Assembly (NCBI RefSeq): GCF_019578655.1
Contig: NC_063259.1
Span: 5,320,001-5,384,000 of the forward strand
Source: Ricinus communis
Taxonomy: Eukaryota > Streptophyta > Magnoliopsida > Malpighiales > Euphorbiaceae
Length of the DNA: 64,000 bases
Reading direction: 5' to 3'
Shown here: one piece after another, positions 1-11,399 of the stretch
Numbering within the stretch: position 1 is the first letter of the stretch
Layout of the letters: the number at the start of each line of letters is the position of its first letter
Translations under genes and position numbers: made by a program
The notes under the pieces: generated by a model
The model's input: only the letters and a program-made list of their open reading frames with translations
What the model was told of the DNA's origin: nothing
Database searches by the model: none

Positions 1-699
1 CTCCTTCACTGTTTTAGTAGTCCTACAGCAACAGATGGATCTATGCAAAATATATCAAAATAAGGATCATAAACTCTTGAATGCGACACAGAAAGTGAAA
101 TGAACAGCCTAAGAGACCAAAAACACCAGAATCTTTTTTTTTTTTCAAGGAATCAAGACAATGTCTTGTTCTAGTACCTCAAATATGAATGAATAAGGTC
201 CGTAAAAGCAAAGAAAACATAAATCTTGGAATGGGTTTTGCTGCATTAGTTAAGTGAAACGTCAATCACTGTCAGATCCACCATCTTTCCACTAAAGGTG
301 GGCAGGAAAACAGTAAATTCAAGCAAATATAAGGCGTTATTTTGTCAATATGTCAACATGCAAATGCAAAAACATGCAAAATAAACACAGATCAGATCTA
401 AATACTCCAGTAAGACTAGAACAATGCAGTAAAAAATAATCGTCCATTTTCTTAAGAAACAAAACAACACAGAAATACTGTACCAGAACAAGTTTCAAGC
501 TGACAGAAAAATGCAACCACAGAGTGACCCAGAACCAAAAACAAAAAGAAAACACTTCAAGAACTCGTTTTCCAGGTAGCTTCTTTCATTTTCTCAGCAC
601 CCAAACAGAAATAACATCAAAAAAAAAATTGAAAACAGAGAGAGATTAGCGAAAAACACTGAGACAAAGATCTGCTAAGAGATAGAAAGAAAAAAGAAA
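1..699. other. No gene supported; possible intron or 5' region
   Basis: Mixed-composition DNA without a convincing reading frame. On the minus strand it would lie downstream of the putative exon at 700-795 and could be its intron. A short minus-strand frame beginning with ATG near 270 reads about a dozen codons to a stop. I see no conserved protein and no repeat structure. Confidence 0.3.
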
Positions 700-795
700 A
701 CTACCTTTTGAAAGTTGGCGGTTAGAGGAAAGCTCAAGGATCGGAACCGAATTCCAAGCTCGAGGCTCCAACTGTTGATAAATATAAGCTACACT
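700..795 (-). other. Possible 5' exon and TATA of a minus-strand host gene leaving the window
   Basis: Read on the minus strand, a TATA-like TTATATTTATC near 783-793 is followed by about 70 bp that are richer in GC than the flanks. This stretch ends in a plausible splice donor, CAAAAG|GTAGTTTTC, near 704. That is the layout of a short 5' untranslated exon, with the rest of the gene to the left of the window. No protein can be assigned. The call rests only on base composition and the splice-like motif, so a chance match is quite possible. Confidence 0.25.
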
Positions 796-1431
796 GGCCA
801 CTGTACTCGGTCCCTATTGTGTGTGAGATCTTTTTTTAATTTAATATTTTTATTATTTTTATTTTATTGACATTAGTGCCCTATAATATAAAGTGTCATT
901 ATGAGGTATTATTATAGACTTATGAGAATTTAATAATTCAAATTATTGCTGCTACTTTTCCAGAAAAGTTTTATTCTTTTTCCTAAATTTTTTAATAGTC
1001 GCAAAATGTTTTATATTTTATGAGATTTAAGCGTGGGTCACATATAATATGATGCATAAAGGATTTAGTTCTTTTCATGTTATGTGATATAGTCATATGA
1101 CTTTTAAAAATAGATAAAATCTCTTTTTTCTTCATTGCTGAAAGAAAAAATTTTAAATTTGAGAGTTGAAAATTGATTGAATTTATAAATAAGACTAACT
1201 AATTATATAATCAATTATTCAGTTTATATTTGATAAAAAGTAATCAATTTATAGGAATTTTATTCAATTAATAAAAATGCTATAGATCTAAAAAGTTATC
1301 TTTATAAATGATTAATATGAATCTTAATTTACTAGACTAATTGATTGTTTGGAAAAGAAGTTCACAATTTTAATATTGTATCGATTTAGAAGTTTTATAA
1401 ATTAATTTATTATGTTGAATGTAAAATCAAT
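796..1431. other. AT-rich intergenic stretch, nothing recognised
   Basis: Very AT-rich with poly-T and poly-A runs and no open frame of note. It ends at the boundary of the inverted solo LTR. Confidence 0.6.
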
Positions 1432-2447
1432 TATCACGATCCGATCTGTGGGCTCGTAATCAGCGCTAGAAAACGGATAGCTTTAAGGCCACTGAAATTC
1501 ATAGCAAGCCTGACTAATTAATAATTTAAATAAAATATATATATGCTAGTCAAATATATCAACAATTCATTTACTGATATTATTTTGCATAATCACAATA
1601 TAATTAAATCAGTCCATCAGCATAATCGTTTAATACTTCTCCTGTAAGTTTAACATGCCAAAATAAAATATTAAATTTTAAAATTACTACTGCTGAAAAT
1701 TTAAATTTCAAATGATCATAAATGCAAATAAAATTAATTACATTAGGTCTGGAGAAGAAAGAAATCGGATTGTCAAAAGAAAAAAACGGCAGAGAATCTA
1801 GTTGTCACCTAAAAAATAATTAAACTGAGACTATCAGTCTTGAAAGTGAGCTAAAATCATATAATCTAAATTTAAAGCAAATATTTATTTAAAATAATTA
1901 TTTAACTAATATAGAATATCACATAATAAATACGTGTCATATCATAAACATGTAATTTTAACACATATGGGACGAATACTTCAGCAAAATCCTAAATTCT
2001 CAATTCGAGTAGCCTTTCGGCTCTCTTATTCTAATAAGACTGGCATTCGGACAGTAAAACTGGATCAGGGTCATTAAGTTCAGTAGGGTCACTTAAATAC
2101 CAATACAGCCGGCGCCCAGAGAGCATGCTTTCTTTTAGCAAATCAAAAATCTATAAGCCCAGAGAGCTATGCTCGACCAGCGCACATCACTTAAAATTCA
2201 TTTATTACATGTCTTTAAATTATATCGATGCGCATGCGGTCCTGATGTAATCCATGATATATTCTACTGTTGTCTCATCCTGAGCCACAATATACATTAG
2301 CATCAATAATATTAAAAGTAACATGATACTCAAACAATCATAATTTTATTTGATTAACACAAAATACTAAAATTACATCACATCAGTTGTAATAGCATAA
2401 ATTAATAATGCAATGTTCATAGTAATAATAATAATTGAAATAAAAAT

Positions 2448-2448
2448 G

Positions 2449-2483
<35 letters not shown>

Positions 2484-2484
2484 G
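2448..2484. repeat. (AAT)n/(ATT)n back-to-back microsatellite
   Basis: A run of AAT units is followed directly by a run of ATT units, so the array is self-complementary and could fold into a hairpin. It lies inside the old solo LTR. A 126-codon frame across it is low-complexity translation, not a gene. Confidence 0.8.
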
Positions 2485-3527
2485 ATAGTAATACAAATAA
2501 AATTTAATAATATATATACTACTAATAATAACCATAATAATTATTCATCATATAATAAATTGTATTTAATTCCAAATATGACACGTGCAATAGATTATAT
2601 GACTTTAACTCATAATTTTACCAAGTTTCCGCTAACTGCTCCTACGCCTCGGGTGAAGCTGGCTGAACTGACGGATTATCTATTTACGAAAATAATTAAG
2701 ATAATTAAGTTAATAAAATATTTCATAATTTATTCTAGGCCTAGATTCCTAAATTTAGACTGCCTAAAGAAATCCCAACTAATCTCCACTTGAAAATTCT
2801 ATCGAAGATTCAACAGAACCTCTCCTAAAATAGAACCTCTCCTAAAATATGGATGTTACCTCCTATATAACGGGTCCAAAACCTATTAAAAATACTTGAA
2901 ATATTAATTACATATTTATTAGGATTTGGATTACTATAACTGCATTATTTTTCCAACTCCACAACATACTACATATCACAATTAATAACAGACAGTCTGA
3001 TATTAAAATTTATTCCACAAATCACAAATAATTTTTCTGATATCTAATTTAATTATTCACAATCACAATTATCACAAAACCGAATAATAATTAATCACAC
3101 TAATTAATTTATAATATTTATAATTAAACTATCAATTAATTAATTAACTATAATTAACAATTAATAGAGTTAATAATTTCTAATAATTTTCAAGGTCTAA
3201 ATAAATTTTACCGAGCTAAAAATCTAAAAGTCTGCGCGTCCGAAAGCCAGTACAGTCAATAGTGTCAAAATTCTAATCTAAAGGCGTTTACGCGAAGCTT
3301 GAGATGTGTGGAGTCCATATATATAAATATCTTTACCGGAATCTTACCGGAGGCCACGAGTCGAGGCCTGAAAGCTTCAGTACCGGTGAGTCTTGGACAC
3401 AGCTTTCGATGACCAAAAGAATAGGGGAAAGGCTGCTCTTAAAGTTAATTTTAATATATATATTTATTTTTAAAATTTTTAATAAACCTAAACTAAAATT
3501 GGTTAGTTTAGAATATAAATAAATATA

Positions 3528-3528
<1 letters not shown>

Positions 3529-3576
<48 letters not shown>

Positions 3577-3577
3577 G
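3529..3577. repeat. (AT)n microsatellite
   Basis: About 47 bp of nearly uninterrupted AT dinucleotides with one TTT interruption near the right end. Confidence 0.95.
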
Positions 3578-3633
3578 CCAAAATATCTCTAAAAATAAAT
3601 GAAAGTTAAAATTTAAAAATTACGGGGATTATA

Positions 3634-5040
3634 TTAATATTATATTATAAGGCTACACAATATTTAATCAAATCTATAAACTGAATCAGTTTAATTCCAT
3701 CTAGAAAAAGAGATCTCAACATAATTATAGATTGATTTTGATTATTAAATCAAATAAAATAAAAAATCTTAGTTTGACTAGGATTAAGAGTATAAAAATT
3801 ATAAAAACTAAATAAATCAGATATTGAAAAAATAAATTTTAATTATTTTCATATAAAATATAGGATTAATATAGAAATTATTATTTTGACACTGTAAAAT
3901 TTAAAACTCATTATATAAAATAAGTATTATTTTATGATATATTTTATATCATATTTATTTCTTAGCATTTTTAGTTTATTATAATATTCTTAATAAAATA
4001 AAAATAATTTTTCACTTAATAAGTTAAGAGTTATGTATTTTTTGCACGTAATTATAAAACAGTTTAACTTGTATAATATTAAAATTTATTTATATAAAAT
4101 TTTATATAATCTTAATTTAAAAAATAATTTTAAATTAATTTAATAAATAATATAAATATACCAAACCAATTATGTAAACTAAAATTAAACATATATATGA
4201 CTTGAATATACTCTTTAAGTATTTAGTTTAGATACAGTTTGATACATTCGTAAATTGATGAAATTGATTTAGTTAAAAATACTTTTACTAATGAATAAAA
4301 CTCAACCATAAAGATAGCTATTATAGTGAATAGTTTTCGTTCTTGATGTTTGGTTCATCAAATCACCAATTTCTTTTCTCTCAAGAAAAAGAATTAATTC
4401 TCTTATAAATCAAGTCAAACTAATTATAAATGATTAAATAAGTTATCATTTAAATAAATATATTATTATATATCTATTTTATATATAATAATTATAAATT
4501 AAATATATTATTTTTATTAATAATTTTAAATATTATTATTAATATTAATTATGAATATTTTTAATTTATATTTCTTATTTAACGTAAATATTTAAAATAA
4601 TATTATTTTTATTTTTATTTTTCTCTGTTTTTTTTGTTATAGTTTCTATTTCTGTAGAACTTTGTTGGATTAGGGAGGCTCTAAGCAGTAGTATCCTTAA
4701 AATAAATGTGGCTACAGTATAAAAGTTGAATTAATAATAAAAAAGAGATAGGGAGAAAGAAACAAAATAAATGAAGAAATCAAAGACAGATCGGCTATGA
4801 GATTTGTTTGCTGGCCCTCACTTGGACTGTTATTAGATGACCACGTGATAGTAGGATAGATATTTCTTCTCAAGATTAAATATACGATTTTATTTCTAAA
4901 TAATTGCCTCTCTTTTAACTTTAAGGTTAATTTATATAGAATCCTTCTCGTAAACCATAACGATATAATCTTTTAAGTCCTTTATTTTTCTTTTTTAATT
5001 TGCCTAAATAATATAAGTCATTTTTTAATTATTAATATAA
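3634..5040. other. AT-rich stretch without genes
   Basis: Extremely AT-rich, no open frame, no recognisable terminal repeats. The stretch around 4620-4860 has slightly higher GC, but nothing in it can be assigned. Confidence 0.6.
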
Positions 5041-5830
5041 AATTAAATGGTAAAAATACTATTTATTAATGATATGAACCAGCTACTATTCATGAAGTTA
5101 GACTTGATGAAGATGAATAAGGACATATGTTGAATTTCAGCAAAAACTAAAAGTCCAATAGGCTAGTATCCAACAGCCTTACCGTAAGGTTCTATTATTC
5201 AAACAAGAGCTAAGAAGTATCAAGAGCCTTAACAAAGTATATCCAGAGCTTATTTCACTTGTGGGCGGATCAAGGAGATTATTTAAGACAAGGTAGTATG
5301 GATTATATCTCTTTTATTATGTTATAAGTCCAAGTTCAAGATCCAGTTTTACAAGTTATACTTGGGCTTTAGTTTAAATTTGTTATTTAGATCTATTTAT
5401 CTTACATTTAAATAAGTCTCGTGCGCATGATTTGTTTGAAATTAAGATTTCTTTAATTGATATGAGCAACTATTTATGTGTTTTAACTTAACTAAGAATT
5501 GTCTTTATTTATCTTTTTTAGTGATGATGGTTATCTCTATATTTTCTTTAGATATGTTTCCTAAACAAGTTAGGATTATAGTTTTTGAGGTCTATAAAGC
5601 CTAAAATGAATTTCTTTGTGAGATAGAACTTTTATCAATGATATTTTAAGTATTTTTCCTTTTAAAGTTATTATTTTGAATCTTGTATTTTTGAGTAAAT
5701 ACAATCAAACTTATCAAAAGAGTTGATCTATCCTTTGTAGCGTTCATAGATTGGGGTTTTGAAAGCCTTAATTTCCTTTAGGTTCTCATCTAAAGATGAT
5801 CTCTTTCTATTTATTTTTAGCTTTTCTTGG
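5041..5830 (+). mobile_element. LTR-like sequence, family not determined
   Basis: The text reads like the U3-R-U5 of a plant LTR: TGATATGAACC near 5075, a block ending in ATAAAGCCTAAAATG near 5600, then GAGTAAATACAATC, and a GTAGCGTTCATAGATTGGG stretch near 5740 of a kind common near LTR 3' ends. I could not find matching termini or target duplications and no pol remnant is attached. Confidence 0.3.
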
Positions 5831-5925
5831 GTTGGTATATTGAATTACTAAGGGATTTTCTAACTTGTAAATCACAAGTTTTTATAACCAAAGAGTTTGT
5901 GGTTTCAATCCCTGGAAGTCCTTAA
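5829..5925 (+). repeat. Possible tRNA-derived (SINE-like) head with pol III A and B boxes
   Basis: TTGGTATATTG at 5832-5842 resembles a pol III A box and GGTTTCAATCC at 5901-5911 resembles a B box (consensus GGTTCGANTCC), about 60 bp apart. Between them AACTTG-taaatca-CAAGTT forms a perfect 6-bp stem with a 7-nt loop where an anticodon arm would be. The loop lacks the usual T33, so this is not a functional tRNA. A degenerate SINE head is the best reading, but no A-tail or target duplication was found. Confidence 0.35.
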
Positions 5926-6514
5926 TAATTAGGTAATATAAATATCAACACTTATAATTAACTTCTATTTATTTAGTATTAAAATTATAAGCTATAAAAT
6001 AAAACTTTTGAGTTCTAATAAATTTTAAAAATTATAAATAACTTGGTAAGTCCACTAATTTTAAATTACTGTATATTGCACTAAACATTTATTAAAAATA
6101 TTATAATAAGAAAGTGATTTAAAACAGTGATATTAATTAAAAGGACTAAATTTTTAATCCTTATGTAAATTTAAATTAGCTATCAAAATTAAACGGAAAG
6201 AGTAATATCTTAGTAAAATCATAAAAATTAATTATGTAATTTTAAATTTAATAATTCATTAATATAGTTAGATACCTATTAAATCAGTCCCACAAAAAAA
6301 CTTCAAAAATTGCTAATCACAAACTAAACAATGCTCAATCAATTCTATTGCAATTTATTCACCCTAAATGTTACCGCAAAATGAAGTTCAATTTCTAAGA
6401 TCCATAGAGAAATTGATAGAAGACGAGCTATAAAGAAAGTAGCAATCAAGACATGTCAAATCTTCTATCTCCTCTGACACTAACAACTAAAATATACTAT
6501 TTATATCTCTAGTT
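5926..6514. other. AT-rich stretch, nothing recognised
   Basis: No frame, no terminal repeats, no similarity to the other repeats in the window. Confidence 0.55.
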
Positions 6515-6790
6515 TAAAAAATAAATAAATAGGAACAAAACCTGTCTAAGATCCTGTGTGCGGCTTAGTAGTGCGTGAACAGCTCTATCGAGAACGAGTT
6601 TTAAACCTACTCTAATGTACCACATTCCATTTCCTAGATCTGAAGTTCTAATGCTTGCTAGGCGCTTTTCTAGGCCCTCCCCTCCAAGGAGGAAGTGTGG
6701 AAAGCGATTGATTATTCCTATAAAGCTGAAGCCAAGGCTTATTACCAACACTGAGTATTCAATAGCCAGGGAAATATTAGTTGGCTAGAA
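6515..6790 (-). pseudogene. Exon-like island, protein not recognised
   Basis: A minus-strand frame is open from about 6785 to 6512 and is clearly richer in GC than both flanks. The predicted peptide is ordinary in composition (segments such as GFSFIGIINRFPHFLLGGE and SDLGNGMWYIRVGLK), with a hydrophobic start and a mixed charged end. A candidate splice acceptor (TACTCAG|TG near 6752) and donor (GACAG|GTTTTG near 6543) frame it as a single internal exon of about 210 bp. I do not recognise the protein family. It could be a captured or orphaned host exon, or organellar DNA inserted in the nucleus. No neighbouring exon was found on either side. Confidence 0.3.
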
Positions 6791-7194
6791 AAATATCGGC
6801 AAAATATATAAATAGTACTATAACTATGGTTAATATATCCATTTCATACCTCAACTCAATAATCACAAAAAATAGTACCTCAACTGATTAATAATGAATC
6901 AAGTTACACTTTCCGATCATTATGTAATAATATGATAGTTAGATTCTCTCATTAATTACCACATAAGCTTTTATTTGGATACAACTAATCTTAGTTAGAT
7001 GTTAAATATTCTCTCAGCTCCTCTATCTTGTACTCATACCTTGCAATAGTGTTTGAGAGATTAGAATTTTTAGGTTTACTAGGATTAATTATGTACAGGT
7101 CAGTGGTAACATGGAAGCTAAAAAAATAATTCGGCTATCATATCAATATAAAATGATTGGAAAGTATAAAGTTATTCTCGTCTGATTCATTAAT

Positions 7195-7199
7195 GGTGA
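7195..7199. repeat. Left target-site duplication GGTGA
   Basis: GGTGA directly abuts the TG start of the solo LTR and is repeated exactly at 10246-10250. Confidence 0.9.
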
Positions 7200-7929
7200 T
7201 GTAACACCCGGAATTTTTTATATATTTAATAATGAGTTTTTATTTAAGTTAATTTTAGCTTTATTTTTATTCGGTTTAATTGGAATGATTTAAATACAAA
7301 TTTTGAATGTTCATGTTAGATAAATAAATGAGTTATTTTCTATACCCAATTAGTTTGATTTTTAAGGAGTAATTAAGTAAACTATTTGAGAAATGATTAT
7401 ATTTTGGTTATTCAAAATTTTCCCAAATGCATATTTATATAAGTAAAATTATATATTGAAAAATTTTGGAAGAAATTATAAAGGATGTTTTTATAAAAGA
7501 ATTTTGGGAAAATTGGTATTATGATTGATTAGTAGTATTAAATTTTAAGTTGGAAATTGATTATTTAATTTAATTGTGTGTTAGGACTAAATTGGAAATT
7601 TATTTTGGTATAAGGATTGAAAGTATAATGTTATTTTTTATGGGGTTTTAATGGAAATTTGTGAGCTTGGTATTTTTGTAAATAAATATGTCGGTCAGGG
7701 GTATTTTTGTAATTGTGTATTTTCAATAATTCGGATTTGGCCCAAATTAAATAGTTAGGGACTTAATTGAAAGGCTAAAGGAAAGTTTGGGGGTTAAAAT
7801 GGAATTCTGCAGGATGAAATTGTAAGTAATTAAGAAAGTTGAGGGACCAAATTGTAATAAGGAAAAGTTCAGGGGTCAAATGTCGATATTGAAGGGAAAG
7901 AAAATCGGGGAAGAAGAGAGGAAGAGAGA

Positions 7930-8450
7930 GAGAGAGAAAGTGGTAGCGTGAAAAGGAGGAGCCGGTCTTTGCGTCGTCGGTGGTGGCCGACAATGCGGCA
8001 GCAATGGCAAAGTGAGGCGAATCGCAGGAGAAAGAGCAATGGCTTTGCTTCCGGCCTTCCCCGATCTCGGTGGCGATTAGCTCCCTTGGAGAGCTTCCTT
8101 TTGGCGGCGGCCGGTTTTAGTGGCCGGGAGGAGAGAGTTCGGTGAAGTGGTAGCGGCCGTGTTTTCCGGTTTTTCCGGCGAGCTACGGCCGGAGGATGGA
8201 CGATCGGAGGACGTATCCCCGACTCTCCTCAAGCTTCGCGATGGCACTAGTTTCGTGGCGATTGGGCTTCGTTTGCAAATCGACGGTCGAGATCGTCCGT
8301 AAATCTCTCCCGGATGATCGAGTGTCGGATCGGAAAATCGAAAGCGGGGATCGTCATCGGCCGTTGTGAGTCCAATGGTGTGTTCGGATCGTCGATCGGA
8401 CTCCCGTGGCCGGGAGGGCGAGTCGACCGAGCGATCGAGCGTCTCGGTAA
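7930..8450. other. GC- and CpG-rich core of the solo LTR
   Basis: This stretch has far more CG dinucleotides than the rest of the window (many CGG, CCGG, TCGAC and CGATCG words). In long chromovirus LTRs the promoter and leader can lie in such a segment, but no clear TATA box was found next to it. The inverted fragment at 25880-26480 retains the same segment in decayed form. Confidence 0.5.
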
Positions 8451-9380
8451 TTATCTTTGGCCCGTTAATTTTGGAATTCTTGGTTTAATTGTGTCTATTG
8501 GATTATATTGAGTATTTGATGATTTTTGTGAGTCAAAAATAATTGTCTGTCAGTTTGCCTGCCTCGTATTTTGTGCTGTGTGGCGAAGTCAGGAAATAGT
8601 GAAGTTTGGGGACCCGACTCCCGTTGTTTAAATTGTTGGATATTTAGAGTGTTTTTCTGGCAGGTCCTGGACCCGTTTTTACGGGGGGTAATGTTCGTGT
8701 TGTAGGGGAGGTTCACGGGATTTTCGGTAGAATTCTCCCGAGTCGAGATTCTTAGACAGTCAGTCCTAGGAGTCTAGACCTAGGATTAATGATCGATTGT
8801 TTCAGCGTTTTGATAAATTATTTTTCCGTGATCAGATGATCTGTCTGTTTGGCTCACTCCAACTGAGGCACCGGAGCAGAGCTAGGAGGTCGCCCAATTC
8901 TGTGAGTTAAAGTCACTTAATCGTTGCACTATTGCTAAGTCTGAATTTAATATGCTATTTTGGAAGTTTATGCTTAATATGGTTATAAGTATCGCAACGT
9001 AAATAATTTTACTTGATTATTAATTATTGAAAATAATATAAATATTATTATTAGTAACGTCATAATAATACGGATATTATTATTTTTCCCCTCACAAATT
9101 GCACGTTGTTTTACCTTAAATTTTTAATCTTTATTTCGGTATATGTTGAATGATTTCATTAGACAATGATATTTATTACATGTGATGATTGCGTTTTGGG
9201 AAATGTGGCTTTCAGAAACATGCCGCTCGATGGGTTGCATCGGAGCGCGTCTTGCCGGTAATGATCATGGACATGTAATAAGATTTTCATGGGTTTGCCA
9301 CGGTCGAGCATGGCTCTGGGCTGATTTGTGTAAATTCACGGATGTAAGGTCCCTGGTCGAGCATTGCTCTCAAGAGCCGG

Positions 9381-9598
9381 CTTATTTGGATACTTAAGTG
9401 ACCGGACTAGAGGTAAGGTCCCTGGTCGAGCATTGCTCTCGGGGGCGCCCAGTCTTATTGGATTAAGAGAGCCGAATGGCTACTAGATTTCTTATTTGGA
9501 TACTTAAGTGACCAGACTGGAGGTAAGGTCCCTGGTCGAGCATTGCTCTCGGGGCGCCAGTCTTATTGGATTAAGAGAGCCGAATGGCTACTAGATTT
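9381..9598 (+). repeat. 110-bp tandem duplication inside the solo LTR
   Basis: Two near-identical units (9381-9490 and 9491-9598) each run from CTTATTTGGATACTTAAGTG through GTAAGGTCCCTGGTCGAGCA to GAATGGCTACTAGATTT. A partial third copy of the GTAAGGTCCCTGG block starts at 9344. The two units differ at only a few positions, mainly a 2-bp indel in the GGGGGCGCCC run. Confidence 0.9.
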
Positions 9599-10245
9599 TG
9601 GGGTTTAGGGTTCTACCGAGCCACTCGTCCCGTAAAAGTAAAAATATATTTTTATTTATTCATTTATTAATTTATTATGGTATGATTATAATATGTATTG
9701 TATTTACGTGCATGGTTGATATTTTGATTCGAATGATTAATATTTTATGTGAAGGAAATAGTAGGGTATGATTATAGTATGGTTTGATATACTGATTTGA
9801 ATAATCTATGTTTTTTTTTTAGAAGAAGCAATAGTCTCTAGATTATTTGATTTTAACTCACTCTCGAGACTGACAGTCTCCATTTATGTTTTTTTCAGAT
9901 TCGTGACTGTTAGTTCTCCATGACTCTTAGTCAGAACTGACTCCTTCATCATCGGGTGATGTATTTGATTTGGTATGTAAATTGGTAAATCTTAGATTCT
10001 CCGCAGTAGTAATAGTAGATGTATCAGTTGTAAATTTTCTGAGTTTCAGGTCTCGCCTAGTTTTTCTGGCAGACCGAAGTATTTATGTAGAATGTAGCTA
10101 TTAAGATAATTTGTGGTTTTAATAATATTAATTTGAGATGAGATTTGTTTAAGTCAGTGAGTGTCAGGCTTACTACGGGTTTCGGTGGCCTTACGCCTAC
10201 CCATTCCCTAGTGCCGGTCACGGGCCCACGGGTGGGGTCGTGACA

Positions 10246-10250
10246 GGTGA
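10246..10250. repeat. Right target-site duplication GGTGA
   Basis: Exact match to 7195-7199, immediately after the LTR end TGACA. Confidence 0.9.
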
Positions 10251-10338
10251 CTTAGAGTACATTCCTTGTGATTGTTGAGTTGAGGGACCAAATGAATATA
10301 AGTGACATAATTTATGCTATCACTTGTGCTTTTTATCC

Positions 10339-11399
10339 AAAAAATAGTGGTTTCATAGTCTTTATAATTTTATAGATCATGAATCGAGAAAGTTGAAGCT
10401 TGACATAGATGCTCAATCTACCTTAATTTATCTATTTCTAATAAAGTAAATGAGTGAAGTGTAGAGCTCGACTAATAGAATTGAGTTTAGATCTAACCAA
10501 TGATAAAATAACTAGAACTAGCCACTTGGTTAGTTGAACTTTAATTTTTATAAATAGTTTGTATTTTTATTCTTTAGCTATCATATGATAGAAATTGGAC
10601 TTACTAATCGCAAAAACTTAAATGGCCCATGAGATTAGTCTTTTCTAAAATCAAGCTCCCCAATATCTTTAGCAAGCCAATTCCAATGAGATTACTAATC
10701 CCATAGATAATGAAATTTTAATCCCTAAAATAGCCTTGCTTTATTACTTTATTTACTCAAATGGCTTTATAAACTCCACTTTCTTCTCCTGATTTTTTTG
10801 CTTTTTAGTTAAAAACTAAATTAGATCAATTCTTTTTTCACCAAAATTTATTTAAAATATTGTATTTCTAAGGTGGCCATAGTGGTTTAATTTTAAAATT
10901 TATTTCTTACACTTATATTATAAATTTTCTTAAAATAGTTCGTAATAATTTTTCTATTTTGTTTGCACAATAAATTAGAATTATGATTATTTATAAGTTT
11001 CAAGATAAAAAATCACTAAAATAATCCAATAAAATATGCAATAATAATTAATATAAAAAGTAATATTACAAAAACTAGTTAATAAGAGTAAAAAGGGTGC
11101 TTTAAGCAAAAAAAATAAAAAAATTCATAGAGATTATATGATGTAAAGACTTTTTAAGAAAAAATAAAAAGAAAAAATTTGAGAAATATAATCTCATATA
11201 TGTAGGAAAAGGGTGTTTAGGTAATATAATTATTTTAATAATTCATATCATTGGTTAAACTATTCTACCATACTTGGGACTACAAAGAAAAGAATTAATA
11301 ATACTATGAATTAGAATGTTTGTACCAAACACAATTTAATATAAGCAACTCTACGGTTTAACTAAGTTTAGGATTGAGTCTAATCCTAAGGATTATGAA
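10339..11399. other. AT-rich stretch without genes
   Basis: No reading frame or repeat structure recognised. It lies between the palindromic DNA element and the CACTA relic. Confidence 0.55.

Larger units (their letters stand above)
1432..3633 (-). mobile_element. Old solo LTR, chromovirus (Tekay/Del-like) type
   Basis: On the minus strand this matches the solo LTR at 7200-10245 in several blocks. These include the tail (GTCAGGCTT near 1500 and the GGATCGTGATA end at 1432), the block with GAGAGCCGAAAGGCTAC near 2020, and the block with AGACAGTC near 2990. The start appears as TATAATCCCCGTAATTTTT, a decayed form of the TGTAACACCCGGAATTTTT start seen in the good copy. The flanking pentamers are TCAAT (1427-1431) and TTAAT (3634-3638), 4 of 5 identical, compatible with a decayed target duplication. 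No internal coding region is attached, so it is a solo LTR. At about 2.2 kb it is shorter than the 3.0-kb copy and strongly diverged. Confidence 0.65.
7200..10245 (+). mobile_element. Solo LTR, chromovirus (Tekay/Del-like) type, 3,046 bp
   Basis: It starts TGTAACACCCGGAA and ends GGGGTCGTGACA, the TG...CA ends typical of long plant chromovirus LTRs, and is flanked by identical GGTGA pentamers. No gag or pol is attached, so it is a solo LTR left by recombination between the two LTRs. Base composition is uneven: AT-rich at 7200-7900, a GC- and CpG-rich centre at 7930-8450, then mixed. Several short frames in the GC-rich centre are by-products of composition. The related copies at 1432-3633 (minus), 25568-27299 (minus) and possibly 16300-18476 (minus) are much more decayed, so this is probably the youngest of the group. 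Confidence 0.92.
6798..10338. mobile_element. Palindromic DNA element (MITE/MULE-like), interrupted by a solo LTR
   Basis: The reverse complement of about 6798-6960 aligns with 7110-7199 continuing into 10246-10338. For example, CCTCAACTCAATAATCACA (6851-6869) is the inverse of TGTGATTGTTGAGTTGAGG near 10268-10286. GATAGTTAG...TTACACTTTCC near 6910-6940 is the inverse of GGCTATCATAT...GGAAAGTATAA near 7132-7170. The arms are about 160 bp with a middle of about 150 bp, so the element was about 490 bp before the LTR landed in its right arm. Long imperfect arms suit a Mutator-like MITE, but the exact ends and the target duplication were not resolved. Confidence 0.6.

Noticed and set aside
2413..2793. 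126-codon plus-strand frame
   Set aside because: It is translation of AAT/ATT microsatellite and AT-rich LTR sequence on the wrong strand; no domain, biased composition.
5829..5925. Functional tRNA gene
   Set aside because: No complementary acceptor stem was found, T33 is missing from the candidate anticodon loop and the B box is imperfect.
7948..8511. Three consecutive 60-65-codon frames in a GC-rich stretch
   Set aside because: They lie in the CpG-rich core of the solo LTR. Stops are rare there because of composition; no motif, frames not shared with the related LTR fragment.
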